Notes: generated by a model not told the origin, from the letters alone. A stretch of 64,000 nucleotides of DNA from Crenobacter cavernae (GCF_003355495.1 NZ_CP031337.1:3097001-3161000), one strand, 5' to 3'. Positions 50,019 through 58,283 are shown, counted from the first letter of the stretch. Numbers and translations: made by a program.

Positions 50019-50693
50019 TTAGTGCTCTTCCCAACGTACTGGAATGTTCTTGATTTCTTTATCATTCCAGGCAGTAACAATGCCAGAGACGAATGTACCC
50101 TGGTTGTTCTTGGCGATGTTTAGCGAGCTGACGTAAAAACGATAACCAGAACCGATCTGCTGTTCTGCCATGGACTTTGCACGTTCCGCCGACTCCCCAC
50201 CTAGCAAGAACGTTAAGAAGACGCCCATGACAGCGACCAACCCAACACCAACAGCCGCTGGAATGCGCATGTTTCGCTGTTTGCGCCCAGCACTAGTACG
50301 TGCAGCTTGAATTGGCTCACGCCCTAACTCCCTGGCTAGCCAGAACAAAAGACCAAAGACAAACACCATAAATGCCGTGGTGACAACGAAAGTGCCAGGG
50401 GCCAGGCGGATTTGAGTGACCGTAAGATCAAACGGCTGCATGAAAGGCCAAACGATTAGCAGCGTAGCAAACGCCGCTAACATAAAGACGGCAAGCCAGC
50501 GAACCACTGAAGCCGCCCGCAGGCTGCCACGCAACAGAAAAATGCCTGCTAGGACTGCAAATATATTGAAGCTTGACGAATACGAAATGCGATTGATGAT
50601 GCAGTAGATCATCACAGCAATGTCGATTAAGCCAGCAGCCAGTAGAACACCACCGACGCGTTTAAGAATTGAAGTATGCAATTGAGTTTCCAT
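50019..50693 (-). CDS. cassette gene: membrane protein with C-terminal periplasmic-like domain
   Basis: A 224-residue protein with four helices in the first 120 residues, a fifth at about 147-165, and a C-terminal soluble domain (AEQQIGSGYRFYVSSLNIAKNNQG) predicted outside the membrane. No family recognised. Its stop lies a few bases before attC-like site 10. Confidence 0.75.
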   Translation of the reverse strand: METQLHTSILKRVGGVLLAAGLIDIAVMIYCIINRISYSSSFNIFAVLAGIFLLRGSLRAASVVRWLAVFMLAAFATLLIVWPFMQPFDLTVTQIRLAPGTFVVTTAFMVFVFGLLFWLARELGREPIQAARTSAGRKQRNMRIPAAVGVGLVAVMGVFLTFLLGGESAERAKSMAEQQIGSGYRFYVSSLNIAKNNQGTFVSGIVTAWNDKEIKNIPVRWEEH

Positions 50694-50703
50694 GAGATAC
50701 GAC

Positions 50704-50763
50704 TGCTAACGCCTGAATTAAGCCGAGCCGCGAAGCGGCTTCGGCTTGAATGAATTGTTAGGC
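50704..50763 (-). repeat. attC-like site 11
   Basis: A 60-bp site, TGCTAACG to TTGTTAGGC, with arms AATTAAGCCGAGCCGC/GCGGCTTCGGCTTGAAT. Close to site 1. Confidence 0.94.
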
Positions 50764-50778
50764 GCCAACAGCGATATG

Positions 50779-51060
50779 TCAGTACGCCTTGCCCCAAACA
50801 CCGTACACCAGCTTGAGTAAGTTGTTTTTGTTTTTGGAGGCAGTGACAAGTTGCTCAGCGGGAACATGCCGTAGTGCATCCCAAAGGGCAGCTGACCATG
50901 ACTCCGAGACTTTGAGGCTCTCTGAAGAGTCAGCCGGCAGTGTTTCAAAGTAGCACTGTCTAAACGTTGCCTCGTCGTAAGGGCTCCCCTCCTGAATCTT
51001 ACGTGCCATGCACGTGGCAAGAAGCATCTGATCCTCAGCTTGGCTTCTTATCGAGTCCAC
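50779..51060 (-). CDS. cassette gene: small soluble protein (93 aa)
   Basis: A 93-residue, mostly helical protein without signal or membrane segment. No family recognised. It starts 16 bases after the boundary GTTAGGCGCC of degenerate site 12. Confidence 0.65.
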   Translation of the reverse strand: MDSIRSQAEDQMLLATCMARKIQEGSPYDEATFRQCYFETLPADSSESLKVSESWSAALWDALRHVPAEQLVTASKNKNNLLKLVYGVWGKAY

Positions 51061-51075
51061 GGCAGTGCTCCCTTG

Positions 51076-51097
51076 GCGCCTAACTATTAATTAACTA
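51076..51097 (-). repeat. degenerate attC or attI-like site 12
   Basis: On the minus strand TTAATTAATAGTTAGGCGCC. Same core as site 7, with only one clear recombination box. Confidence 0.5.
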
Positions 51098-51351
51098 TCA
51101 CCACTGAAGTCTAAACCAGTAACGATGTGATCCCTAAACCAGTAACAAAGTGAGGTCTAAATATCGCATGACTGACGCGCTGGTCGCCGCTAAGCCTTTC
51201 CCTGCCTAAGCTTCACAGCCTTAAATATTCTTTTATCATATACAAAACACGTCACATCTGTCGAGGCGTGGATTGCGGTTAGAAGTCCGCTTCTGGACGC
51301 TGAGTGTCCTTCGATCGAGGACGTTTACGACGCTAAGCGGCCGTTCGTGAG

Positions 51352-51408
51352 GATAACGTTCGAAATGAGCGGCGGCCTTTGGCTGACCGCTCGATGGAGA
51401 GGTTAGGC
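51352..51408 (-). repeat. attC-like site 13
   Basis: On the minus strand GCCTAACCTCTCCATCGAGCGG, an inner GGTCAGCCAAAGGCC hairpin, then CCGCTCATTTCGAACGTTATC: a different attC subtype from sites 1-11. Confidence 0.75.
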
Positions 51409-51438
51409 ATTCCGTTCTCGTTGGCGCTCTCATTCATC

Positions 51439-51945
51439 CTATCGCGCGACAGCCGCCAACTGACAAAGCGCAATCGTGAGTGAGGCTGCCGCTGCGAGCG
51501 CAGTGATGGTCCTCACGTGGTTCCACCTCGTCCAGCCGGTGACGTAGCTGCGCCAGACGTGGATGGCTTCGGCGTTCGACGCATCGATGCGCGCCAAGGC
51601 ATCGTTTAGCGGCACGTTGAAGGCCATCGTCACCACAATGTTGCCGATGAGATAGAACGTGCTAGCAGCCAGCAACCAGACGGTGCCAGGGTTTTGCCAA
51701 CGCAAAAGTGAGTAGAACACGAGGAGCAAGCAAGCTGCGGCGGTGCCAAGGAAGAGAGTCAGGAACAATGGGTTGAGAACCGCAACGTTGATGGACTGCA
51801 TGGACGCGATGCCGCTGTCCGGAGGGAGCCGGGCGAGGGCCTTCATCACGAAGTTCGAGAAGGCAAAGAAGAGTCCAGCCATCAACCCGCAGCCAAGCGC
51901 TGCGAAGAGCGTTATGGGGAACAGTAGTTCATCAACTAGCGGCAT
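51439..51945 (-). CDS. cassette gene: DUF1772 membrane protein
   Basis: A 168-residue, four-helix protein of the DUF1772 family, related to anthrone-oxygenase-like proteins. It has the early segment AGLFFAFSNFVMKALARLP, the conserved NVAVLNPLFLTLFLG and the late WRSYVTGWTRWNHVRT. Members are small membrane proteins of unclear function. It is GC-rich, unlike most other cassette genes. Confidence 0.85.
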   Translation of the reverse strand: MPLVDELLFPITLFAALGCGLMAGLFFAFSNFVMKALARLPPDSGIASMQSINVAVLNPLFLTLFLGTAAACLLLVFYSLLRWQNPGTVWLLAASTFYLIGNIVVTMAFNVPLNDALARIDASNAEAIHVWRSYVTGWTRWNHVRTITALAAAASLTIALCQLAAVAR

Positions 51946-51971
51946 GTGCTTGGTCCAGGGGAGCAGAACGC

Positions 51972-52019
51972 CTATTAACGAAAAAACAGGTGGCTGTTAG
52001 GCCGTCGACCGAGGGGTTA
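51972..52019 (-). repeat. candidate attC-like site 14
   Basis: On the minus strand GCCTAACCCCTCGGTCGACGGCC, then an imperfect return to CGTTAATAGG. Terminal boxes are visible but the stem is weak. Confidence 0.4.
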
Positions 52020-52520
52020 GGCTGCACCGTCTATCAGCAAAGGTATTCGCTTTCCGGCATAGCGTCGCTTCCGACGTGTGAAGAGCCTGAAAACGCCACC
52101 AAACATCCGGACGGCGCCATAGTAAATCCAGCGTGGCGCGAAGCGATCCCTAGTGAGGATTTCCAAGAAGACTTTGTCGGCTTGGGCTCTAGACAAGGGA
52201 AGCCCAGCATCCAGGAACTGATAGAGGACGTCGTGCAATAGGGAAGCGTAGTATGCCTTTGGCCTCTTCGTCACTCGGTTCGGAACCCCATCTGGCGTTC
52301 CTAATACGAGGTCGAATACCGAGATCTTTGGTGTACAGCCATCCCATGAGTAGCCAGCAAGCACTTTGACATCACCATTCGGATGAATCTCCAGACGTCG
52401 TCGCCCCTTTTTGTCGATGAAGGTGCAGCCTTCATGCCATTCTGCAGGCAGGTGCCGACGAACGTTGTAGACGCAGTCGATCTCTAACTGGAAGACCCAA
52501 CGAACAGAGAACTCGGACAT
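52017..52520 (-). CDS. cassette gene: DUF1353-like protein
   Basis: A 167-residue soluble protein. The segment GYSWDGCTPKISVFDLVLGTPDG followed by ASLLHDVLYQFLDAGLPLSRAQADKVF resembles DUF1353, a family found in phages and cassettes with a conserved His-Asp. A basic C-terminal patch (RLFTRRKRRYAGKR) follows. The ATG lies right behind a recombination boundary (GTTAGGCCACC), so it is the first cassette of the array in reading order. Confidence 0.72.
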   Translation of the reverse strand: MSEFSVRWVFQLEIDCVYNVRRHLPAEWHEGCTFIDKKGRRRLEIHPNGDVKVLAGYSWDGCTPKISVFDLVLGTPDGVPNRVTKRPKAYYASLLHDVLYQFLDAGLPLSRAQADKVFLEILTRDRFAPRWIYYGAVRMFGGVFRLFTRRKRRYAGKRIPLLIDGAA

Positions 52521-52736
52521 GGTGGCCTAACTAGGTATTTGACGTTCTAAAAGACGTATTTTGTTGCGTCACAGACCCTCTCCGTCGCCGGCAAGCCCCA
52601 AGCTGCCTTGCATCACGGCACCAAATATCCACCAATCATAGACAAAATACGTCACCTGCGACCAGAGCTGGAGGGTGCTTGATCGTCCGCTTCTGGCCGA
52701 TTGCCACCTGTCAGTCACGCTGAACCGAAACCTAGC
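52521..52736. other. region between cassette array and integrase remnant
   Basis: No gene and no intI. Holds an 11-bp inverted repeat ACGTATTTTGT (52552-52562) / ACAAAATACGT (52642-52652). The second arm is also part of a 62-bp repeat shared with 51235-51296. These may be recombinase arm sites or ends of a small element. Confidence 0.5.
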
Positions 52737-53513
52737 TCAAGCATTGGCAGGGGCCGTGGCGCACAGTGGTACCCGGTGCTCCTTGCTCGGCTTCATCCGG
52801 CCGGCCGGAATGATCCACAGCCCCTTGTCGAAGTCGATTTCTTGCCAGCTCGCCCCCAGCACCTCCGAAGTACGCTCCGCAGTGAGGATCAGAAACACCA
52901 GCGCCTTGGCCGAGCTCGCATCTTCCGCCCGCAGTTTTGTGAACAGGGCAGGTAGATTCGCATAGGGCAAAGAAGGATGGTGGGAGGAGCGCTGGATCTT
53001 GCCGGGCGTCGGCAGCAGCTTGTCCAGCAGCCCTTTCCAACGCGCCGGGTTATCGTCGGAGCGGTAGCGGTGAGCAATCGCCCAGTCGAACACCTGTTCG
53101 ATCCGGCCCCGGACCCGCGAAGCGGTTTCAGTCTTGTCGCGCCAGGTCGGCTCCAGCACCTTGACCACCAACGTCACGTCGATCGCGCCGACCGGTAGTG
53201 GCCCCAACTCCGGGTAGACATAGGTGGCGAGGGTATTGGCCCACTGCTGAGAGTGCTTACCGTCTTTCCATTCGTGATGCTTGGCGGTCATGAATCGATC
53301 GGCGGCCTCCTGAAAGGTGATCTGCTGGGCTTGTGTCAGGCGCGCCTGATGTCGCTGGCGTTCCCGTTCCTGCTGCGGGTCCTTGCCTTCCGTCAGCAGT
53401 AGACGGCATTGCGCCGCCGCGTCGCGCGCCTGCGCCAGCGACAGGTCTTGGCATGAGCCAAGCCCCATCTCGCGGGCCTTGCCGTCGATCATGAAGCGGA
53501 ACAGCCAAGACTT
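52737..53513 (-). pseudogene. P4-type tyrosine integrase, truncated at both ends
   Basis: About 258 residues of a DUF4102/P4 integrase. The 5' end KSWLFRFMIDGKAREMGLG begins inside the DUF4102 domain, then SAM-like core (TFQEAADRF) and the start of the catalytic domain, with the first Arg in ILTAERTSEVLGASW. It stops after EHRVPL, so the H-x-x-R box and the catalytic Tyr are missing. Homology at the 5' side ends exactly at the att repeat (53514), where an in-frame stop lies upstream. It cannot be functional. Confidence 0.9.
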
Positions 53514-53531
53514 CCTCTCCGCCAGTCAGCC
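53514..53531 (+). repeat. attachment site, right (18-bp direct repeat)
   Basis: Exact copy of 39936-39953, i.e. of the tRNA-Ser 3' end. It is followed by a terminator hairpin that was probably the original one of the tRNA gene. Confidence 0.9.
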
Positions 53532-53537
53532 CCACCG

Positions 53538-53568
53538 AAGCCCTGCACCTGCAGGGCTTTCGTGTTTT
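53538..53568 (+). terminator. probable original terminator of tRNA-Ser
   Basis: A 9-bp stem AAGCCCTGC/GCAGGGCTT with loop ACCT and T-rich tail, 6 bases past the right att site. Confidence 0.85.
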
Positions 53569-53978
53569 CAGCCCCGACACCCCCTCCCCCCACGCCCCGC
53601 TCTTAGCTGCGCGATCGCCACGCCGTCGTCACGGCACGACATTCGCACCCGCCTGATCCGCAGCGACAAACCGGTCTGCACATCTCTCGATCTGTCGCAC
53701 GAGATCAACGTTGACCGAGCCCTCATGCTGCCACGCCTCCGTCTGGCGAACACGACGACCTTCTCGGCAAGCCCCCCGTCACGGCTGACCCGGACCCGCC
53801 AAAAGCAAGGGTAAACCCTTTCATTGTTTTTTCGAAATAAACAACAAATACCAACAAATACAATAAGTTACGTAATTTGTAATTATAGATTACACACCTT
53901 ATACTGCGATTGTGCTTCGGGCATCGACCCACACAAAAGAAACCGCACAAGAGCAAGTCATACAAAGGAGATCTCAAC
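53569..53978. other. intergenic region upstream of the catabolic cluster
   Basis: No gene. The first half is GC-rich; 53815-53910 is strongly AT-rich and holds the promoter. GTAAT-N12-ATTAC (53872-53893) is an inverted repeat over the -35 box and a candidate operator for the cluster's GntR regulator. Confidence 0.6.
53877..53905 (+). promoter_or_regulatory. candidate promoter of the catabolic cluster
   Basis: TTGTAA (53877-53882), a 17-base spacer and TATACT (53900-53905), 74 bases before the MFS gene, overlapping the inverted repeat GTAAT-N12-ATTAC. Confidence 0.65.
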
Positions 53979-55274
53979 ATGCAGCAAGTCGGAGCCGCGG
54001 CGCTTAGCGCGCCCAAGACAGGCGTCAGATGGAAGGTATTCCTGATGATGCTGTTCCTCATCGCACTGAACTACATCGACCGCGCGTCGCTGTCGGTGGC
54101 CATGCCGCTGATCGCGAAGGAATTCGACCTGAGCCCCGCCATGCAGGGCCTGTTGCTCAGTTCCTTCTTCTGGACCTACGCGATGATGCAGATCCCGGGC
54201 GGCATGCTGGCGGACAAGTACAAGCCGCGCATCGTGATCGCGGCCGCGACCGTCCTCTGGGGTCTGTCCCAGACGCTGGCGGCGTTCTGCGGCAGCGCCA
54301 CCACGCTCTTGCTGGCCCGTCTCGGCCTCGGCGCGACCGAAGCGCCGATCATGCCGGCCGGCGGCAAGCTCAACGCCAACTGGATGACCAAGAACGAACG
54401 CGGCCGCGGCGCGACGCTGCTCGACGGCGGCGCGCCGCTCGGCGCCGCGCTCGGTGCGATCATCATCACCTGGCTGATCACCTCGCTGAACTCGTGGCGT
54501 CTCGCCTTCATCGTCGCCGGCGTGGCCACGATCATCGCCGGCTTCTACGCCTACCGCTTCATCCGCAACACGCCGCGCGAGCACCCGTCGGTCAACGAGG
54601 CCGAAGCCAGCTACGTCGAGGCCGCCCACGCCGCCGAGCACAGCAACGAACCGGCCAACCTGTCCGGCCGCACCATGGACTTCATCAAGTACCGCTCGGT
54701 GTGGTGCATGGCGCTCGGCTGGCTGTGCTTCAACACGGTGTTCTACGGCCTGTTGACCTGGATGCCGAACTACCTGAACAAGGTGCACGGCTTCGACATC
54801 AAGCAGATGGGCGGCGCCACCTTCTGCATCTTCTTCTCGGGCTTCGTCGGCGAGCTGGTCGGCGGCTGGATCTCCGACAAATGGAAGGACGCCGGCGGCT
54901 CGGCCAACGTGGTGATGCGTACGCTGTTCAGCATCGCCGCGATCATCGCGACCGCGTCGATCTTCTCGGTCGCCTACGTCAAGGACCCGCTGACCGTCGT
55001 CATCCTCTTGTCGTCGACGCTGTTCTTCCTGCGCTGGTGCGGCCTGTACTGGTGCGTGCCGTCGATCCTCGGCACGCGCAACAAGGTCGGCGTGCTCGGC
55101 GGCATCATGAACCTGGGCGGCAATATCGGCGGCATCTCGGTGCCGATCATCGTCGGCCTGATCGTGCAGACCACCGGCTCCTACTTCCTCGCGTTGATGT
55201 TCTTCGCCGCCGCCGGCGTCGGCCTGCTGCTGTGCTCTAACGGCATCGACTACGAAAAGAAACTCCCCGTGTAA
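53979..55274 (+). CDS. MFS importer, anion:cation symporter (ACS) family
   Basis: A 431-residue protein with 12 helices. The start of helix 1 (LFLIALNYIDRASLSVAMP), loop 2-3 and the R-x-G-L-G-x-x-E-A-P motif (LARLGLGATEAPIMPAGG) are typical of the ACS family, which imports organic anions such as galactonate, phthalate or allantoate. The ATG at 53979 has AAAGGAGAT. It heads the cluster with an AMDase-like protein, hydantoinase and others, so its substrate is probably an organic acid or cyclic amide used by them. Confidence 0.9.
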   Translation: MQQVGAAALSAPKTGVRWKVFLMMLFLIALNYIDRASLSVAMPLIAKEFDLSPAMQGLLLSSFFWTYAMMQIPGGMLADKYKPRIVIAAATVLWGLSQTLAAFCGSATTLLLARLGLGATEAPIMPAGGKLNANWMTKNERGRGATLLDGGAPLGAALGAIIITWLITSLNSWRLAFIVAGVATIIAGFYAYRFIRNTPREHPSVNEAEASYVEAAHAAEHSNEPANLSGRTMDFIKYRSVWCMALGWLCFNTVFYGLLTWMPNYLNKVHGFDIKQMGGATFCIFFSGFVGELVGGWISDKWKDAGGSANVVMRTLFSIAAIIATASIFSVAYVKDPLTVVILLSSTLFFLRWCGLYWCVPSILGTRNKVGVLGGIMNLGGNIGGISVPIIVGLIVQTTGSYFLALMFFAAAGVGLLLCSNGIDYEKKLPV

Positions 55275-55282
55275 ACGACAAA

Positions 55283-55306
55283 GCCGCCTCCCCCGCGGGA
55301 GGCGGC
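55283..55306 (+). other. hairpin within the cluster
   Basis: A perfect 10-bp stem GCCGCCTCCC/GGGAGGCGGC without a T run, between the importer and the AMDase-like gene. More likely an mRNA-processing or stability element than a full terminator. Confidence 0.5.
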
Positions 55307-55323
55307 ACTAAAGAGATAACACC

Positions 55324-56052
55324 ATGAAAAAACGCGTCCTCCTCGGCATGCTGACCCCGTCCTCCAACACCGCGCTCGAACCGATCACCAGCGCGATGGT
55401 CGCCCAGCTGCCCGGCGTCAGCGCCCACTTCTCGCGCTTTACCGTCACCGAGATTTCGCTGTCAAATCAGGCGCTCGGCCAGTTCGACACCGGCAACATC
55501 ATCCAGGCGGCCAAGCTGTTGGCCGACGCCAAGGTCGACGTGATCGCCTGGAACGGCACGTCGTCCGGCTGGCTCGGCTTCGACTCCGACCGCCGCCTGT
55601 GCGAGCAGATCCAGGACGCGACCGGCATCCCGGCGACCACCTCGGTGCTGGCGCTGAACGAAATCCTGGAAAAGACCGGCGTGAAGCAATTCGGCCTCGT
55701 CAGCCCCTACCTCGAAGACGTGCAGCAGAAGATCGTCGCCAACTACCTGGCTTCCGGCTTCGACTGCTCGGCCGAGAGCCACCTCAAGCTGAAGGTGAAT
55801 TTCGAGTTTTCCGAGGTCGGCGAAGACACGCTGCGCCAGCAGATCCGCGAAGTCGCGAAGCAGCGCCCCGAGGCGATCACCACCTTCTGCACCAACCTGC
55901 ACGCGGCGCACCTGGCAGACGAGGTGGAGAAGGAGTTCGGCATTCCGCTCTACGACACCATCTCTACCGTGGTGTGGAAGTCGCTGAAGCTCGCCGGCTA
56001 CGACACCACCCAGCTCAAGGGCTGGGGCCGGCTGTTCTCCGAAGTCAACTGA
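55324..56052 (+). CDS. arylmalonate decarboxylase / maleate isomerase-like protein
   Basis: A 242-residue member of the Asp/Glu racemase superfamily, AMDase/maleate isomerase branch (MLTPSSNTALEPIT start). It has Thr79-Ser80 in WNGTSSGW, Tyr129 in VSPYLEDV and a single catalytic-position Cys189 in FCTNLHAA. That set resembles arylmalonate decarboxylase (dioxyanion hole Thr-Ser, Tyr, one Cys) more than maleate isomerase, which needs a second cysteine at the first position. Decarboxylation or isomerisation of a small dicarboxylate is likely; the substrate is unknown. AGAGATAACACC precedes the ATG. Confidence 0.82.
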   Translation: MKKRVLLGMLTPSSNTALEPITSAMVAQLPGVSAHFSRFTVTEISLSNQALGQFDTGNIIQAAKLLADAKVDVIAWNGTSSGWLGFDSDRRLCEQIQDATGIPATTSVLALNEILEKTGVKQFGLVSPYLEDVQQKIVANYLASGFDCSAESHLKLKVNFEFSEVGEDTLRQQIREVAKQRPEAITTFCTNLHAAHLADEVEKEFGIPLYDTISTVVWKSLKLAGYDTTQLKGWGRLFSEVN

Positions 56053-56065
56053 GCGCGAGGCGACG

Positions 56066-57481
56066 ATGACTACCCTGTATGACCTGGTGATCCGCAACGC
56101 CGATGTCGTGACCGCATCCGAGCGCTTCGTCTGCGATATCGGCGTGAAAGACGGCAGCATCGTCGCGCTCGGGCGCGGCCTCGCGGCGGGCGAGCGCGAG
56201 ATCGACGCGACCGGCCTGTTGGCGCTGCCCGGCGGCGTCGATGCGCACTGTCACCTCGACCAGCCGCTGCCGGACGGCCTGAAGATGGCCGACGACTTCT
56301 TCACCGGCACGCGCGCCGCGGTGTGCGGCGGCACGACGACGGTGATCCCGTTCGCCGCGCAGGAGAAGGGCCAGTCGCTGCAGGCGGCGGTAGACGACTA
56401 CCACCGCCGCGCCGAAGGCCGCGCGGTCGCCGACTACGCCTTCCACCTGATCGTCTCCGACCCGACGCCCGAGGTGCTCGAGCGCGAACTGCCCGAGCTG
56501 ATCGCCGCCGGCTACACCTCGTTCAAGATCTACATGACCTACGACGACCTCAAGCTCAGCGATCGCGAGATCCTCGAGGTGATGGACGTCGCGCGCCGCC
56601 ACCAGGCGCTGGTGATGGTGCACGCCGAGAACTCGGACTGCATCGCGTGGCTGACCGACAAGCTGACCGACGAAGGGCATCACGCGCCGAAGTACCACGC
56701 GGTGTCGCGCCCGGCGGTGGCAGAGCGCGAGGCGACGCACCGCGCGATCGCGTTCTCGGAACTGGTCGACGTGCCGATCCTGATCGTGCACGTCTCGGGC
56801 AAGGACGCGATCGAGCAGATCGAGTGGGCGCAGCGGCGCGGGCTCAACATCTACGCCGAGACCTGCCCGCAGTACCTGTACCTGACCGCCGAGGACCTCG
56901 GCGGCGAAGACGGCTACCACGGTGCCAAGTGCGTATGCAGCCCGCCGCCGCGCGACAGCGACAGCCAGAAGGCCGTCTGGAGCGCGCTCAAGCGCGGCGT
57001 GTTCAGCGTGTTCTCGTCCGACCATGCGCCGTTCTCGTACGACGACCCCCAGGGCAAGAAACCCGGCGGCGACGAGGTGTCGTTCGAGCATATCCCGAAC
57101 GGCATCCCCGGCCTCGAGACGCGGCTGCCGCTGCTGTTCGACGGCGCGATGCGCGGCAAGCTGTCGCTGGGCAAGTTCGTAGAATTGACTTCGCTCAACC
57201 CGGCCAAGCTCTACGGTCTCTACCCGCGTAAGGGCACGATCGCCATCGGCGCCGACGCCGACATCGTGCTGTGGGACCCGAACCGCGAGGTCACGATCCG
57301 CAACGACGCGCTGCACCACAACGTCGACTACACGCCGTACGAGAACCGCACCGTCCACGGCTGGCCGATGCACTGCCTGTCGCGCGGTGAGCTCTTGGTA
57401 GAAAACGGCCGCTACCTCGACCCCAAGGTTGGCCGAGGCCAGTTCCTTAAGGCCGGCAAACCGCAGTACCTCGACCTCTGA
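56066..57481 (+). CDS. dihydropyrimidinase/D-hydantoinase-family amidohydrolase
   Basis: A 471-residue binuclear-zinc amidohydrolase. Metal ligands are all visible: His61 and His63 (DAHCHLDQP), carboxylated Lys154 (TSFKIYMTY), His in MVHAEN, His in LIVHVSGKD and Asp in SSDHAPF. The family opens cyclic amides: dihydrouracil, hydantoins, some imides. It lies between two racemase-superfamily genes. No N-carbamoylase or beta-ureidopropionase gene, which normally follows hydantoin opening, is in the window, so the true substrate may differ. Confidence 0.93.
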   Translation: MTTLYDLVIRNADVVTASERFVCDIGVKDGSIVALGRGLAAGEREIDATGLLALPGGVDAHCHLDQPLPDGLKMADDFFTGTRAAVCGGTTTVIPFAAQEKGQSLQAAVDDYHRRAEGRAVADYAFHLIVSDPTPEVLERELPELIAAGYTSFKIYMTYDDLKLSDREILEVMDVARRHQALVMVHAENSDCIAWLTDKLTDEGHHAPKYHAVSRPAVAEREATHRAIAFSELVDVPILIVHVSGKDAIEQIEWAQRRGLNIYAETCPQYLYLTAEDLGGEDGYHGAKCVCSPPPRDSDSQKAVWSALKRGVFSVFSSDHAPFSYDDPQGKKPGGDEVSFEHIPNGIPGLETRLPLLFDGAMRGKLSLGKFVELTSLNPAKLYGLYPRKGTIAIGADADIVLWDPNREVTIRNDALHHNVDYTPYENRTVHGWPMHCLSRGELLVENGRYLDPKVGRGQFLKAGKPQYLDL

Positions 57482-57495
57482 TAGCGGAGAACCCC

Positions 57496-58254
57496 ATGAA
57501 GATTCTGGTGATCAACCCCAACATCTCCGACAGCGTGTCGACACTGATCCAGTCCGAGGCGCACCGCAGCGCGTCGCCCGGCACCGAGATCGAGGTCGCG
57601 ACCGCGCCGTTCGGCGTCGCCTACATCGAGACGCGCTTCGAGGCGCTGGTCGGCGCCTACGCCAGCGCCTGCGTCGCCGCCGAGCGCTACGGCAGCTACG
57701 ACGGCGTCGTGGTCGCCGCCTTCGGCGACCCGGGCCTTCAGGGCATCAAGGAGCTGCTCGACGTGCCGGTGGTCGGCCTGACCGAATCGGCGCTGATGAC
57801 CGCGGCGATGCTCGGCCAACGTTTCTCGATCATCGCGATCTCGTCGCGCATCAAGGCGTGGTACCGCGAGACGGTAGAGCGCAGCCATCTCTCGACGCGT
57901 CTTGCGAGCATCCGCTCGCTCGAGGAACCCTTGCGTGACATCGGCAGCGTGCAGCAGGACTACGCCGGAAGGCTGAAGGAGCTGTGCAAGCAGGTGGTCG
58001 ACGAGGATGGCGCCGACGTCATCATCATCGCCGGCGCGCCGCTGGCCGGCCTCGCGCGCGAGATCCGCGACCAGTTGCCGGTGCCGGTCGTCGACGGCGT
58101 GTCGAGCGCGATCACCCAGCTCGAAGGCCTGATCCGTCTGCAGCCGAAAAAGGCGACCGGCGGCAGCTTCACGCATCCGCCGGTCAAGCCGAACCAGGGT
58201 CTGCCCGAGCCGCTCGAACGGCTGCTGAACACCCAGCTACGCAACTGTTTCTAG
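57496..58254 (+). CDS. hydantoin-racemase homologue lacking both catalytic cysteines
   Basis: A 252-residue protein of the hydantoin/allantoin racemase family (MKILVINPNISDSVS start, FGDPGL and PVVGLTESAL segments). The two family cysteines are absent. The first, normally in ACFGDPGL, is Ala75 (AAFGDPGL). The second, normally in GCAG, is Gly180 (IIAGAPLAG). Cofactor-independent racemisation needs both, so this is probably not a racemase. It could be a lyase, a binding protein or a new activity. It follows the hydantoinase by 14 bases with AGCGGAGA, and carries 9-mer copies at 57811 and just before it at 57429. Confidence 0.85.
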   Translation: MKILVINPNISDSVSTLIQSEAHRSASPGTEIEVATAPFGVAYIETRFEALVGAYASACVAAERYGSYDGVVVAAFGDPGLQGIKELLDVPVVGLTESALMTAAMLGQRFSIIAISSRIKAWYRETVERSHLSTRLASIRSLEEPLRDIGSVQQDYAGRLKELCKQVVDEDGADVIIIAGAPLAGLAREIRDQLPVPVVDGVSSAITQLEGLIRLQPKKATGGSFTHPPVKPNQGLPEPLERLLNTQLRNCF

Positions 58255-58283
58255 CCCGCACGATCTTTTCTTCTCTCCAGTTC

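Larger units (their letters stand above)
51061..51438. other. region between two cassette genes, with site 12, repeats and attC-like site 13
   Basis: No gene. Contains the degenerate site 12 (51076-51097), tandem copies of CTAAACCAGTAAC (51111-51123 and 51134-51146), a 62-bp imperfect repeat shared with 52635-52696, and attC-like site 13. Confidence 0.6.

Noticed and set aside
43084..51410. CRISPR array, suggested by repeated similar palindromes at intervals
   Set aside because: Spacing is 0.1-1.2 kb with genes between, repeats vary in length and pair as attC hairpins; no cas genes.
52521..52736. intI or attI with Pc promoter to the right of the array
   Set aside because: No integrase frame on either strand and only a single recombination box at the cassette start; the nearby integrase remnant is P4-type, not IntI.
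55324..56052. assignment as maleate isomerase
   Set aside because: The first catalytic cysteine of maleate isomerase is replaced by the Thr-Ser pair seen in arylmalonate decarboxylase; kept as AMDase-like.
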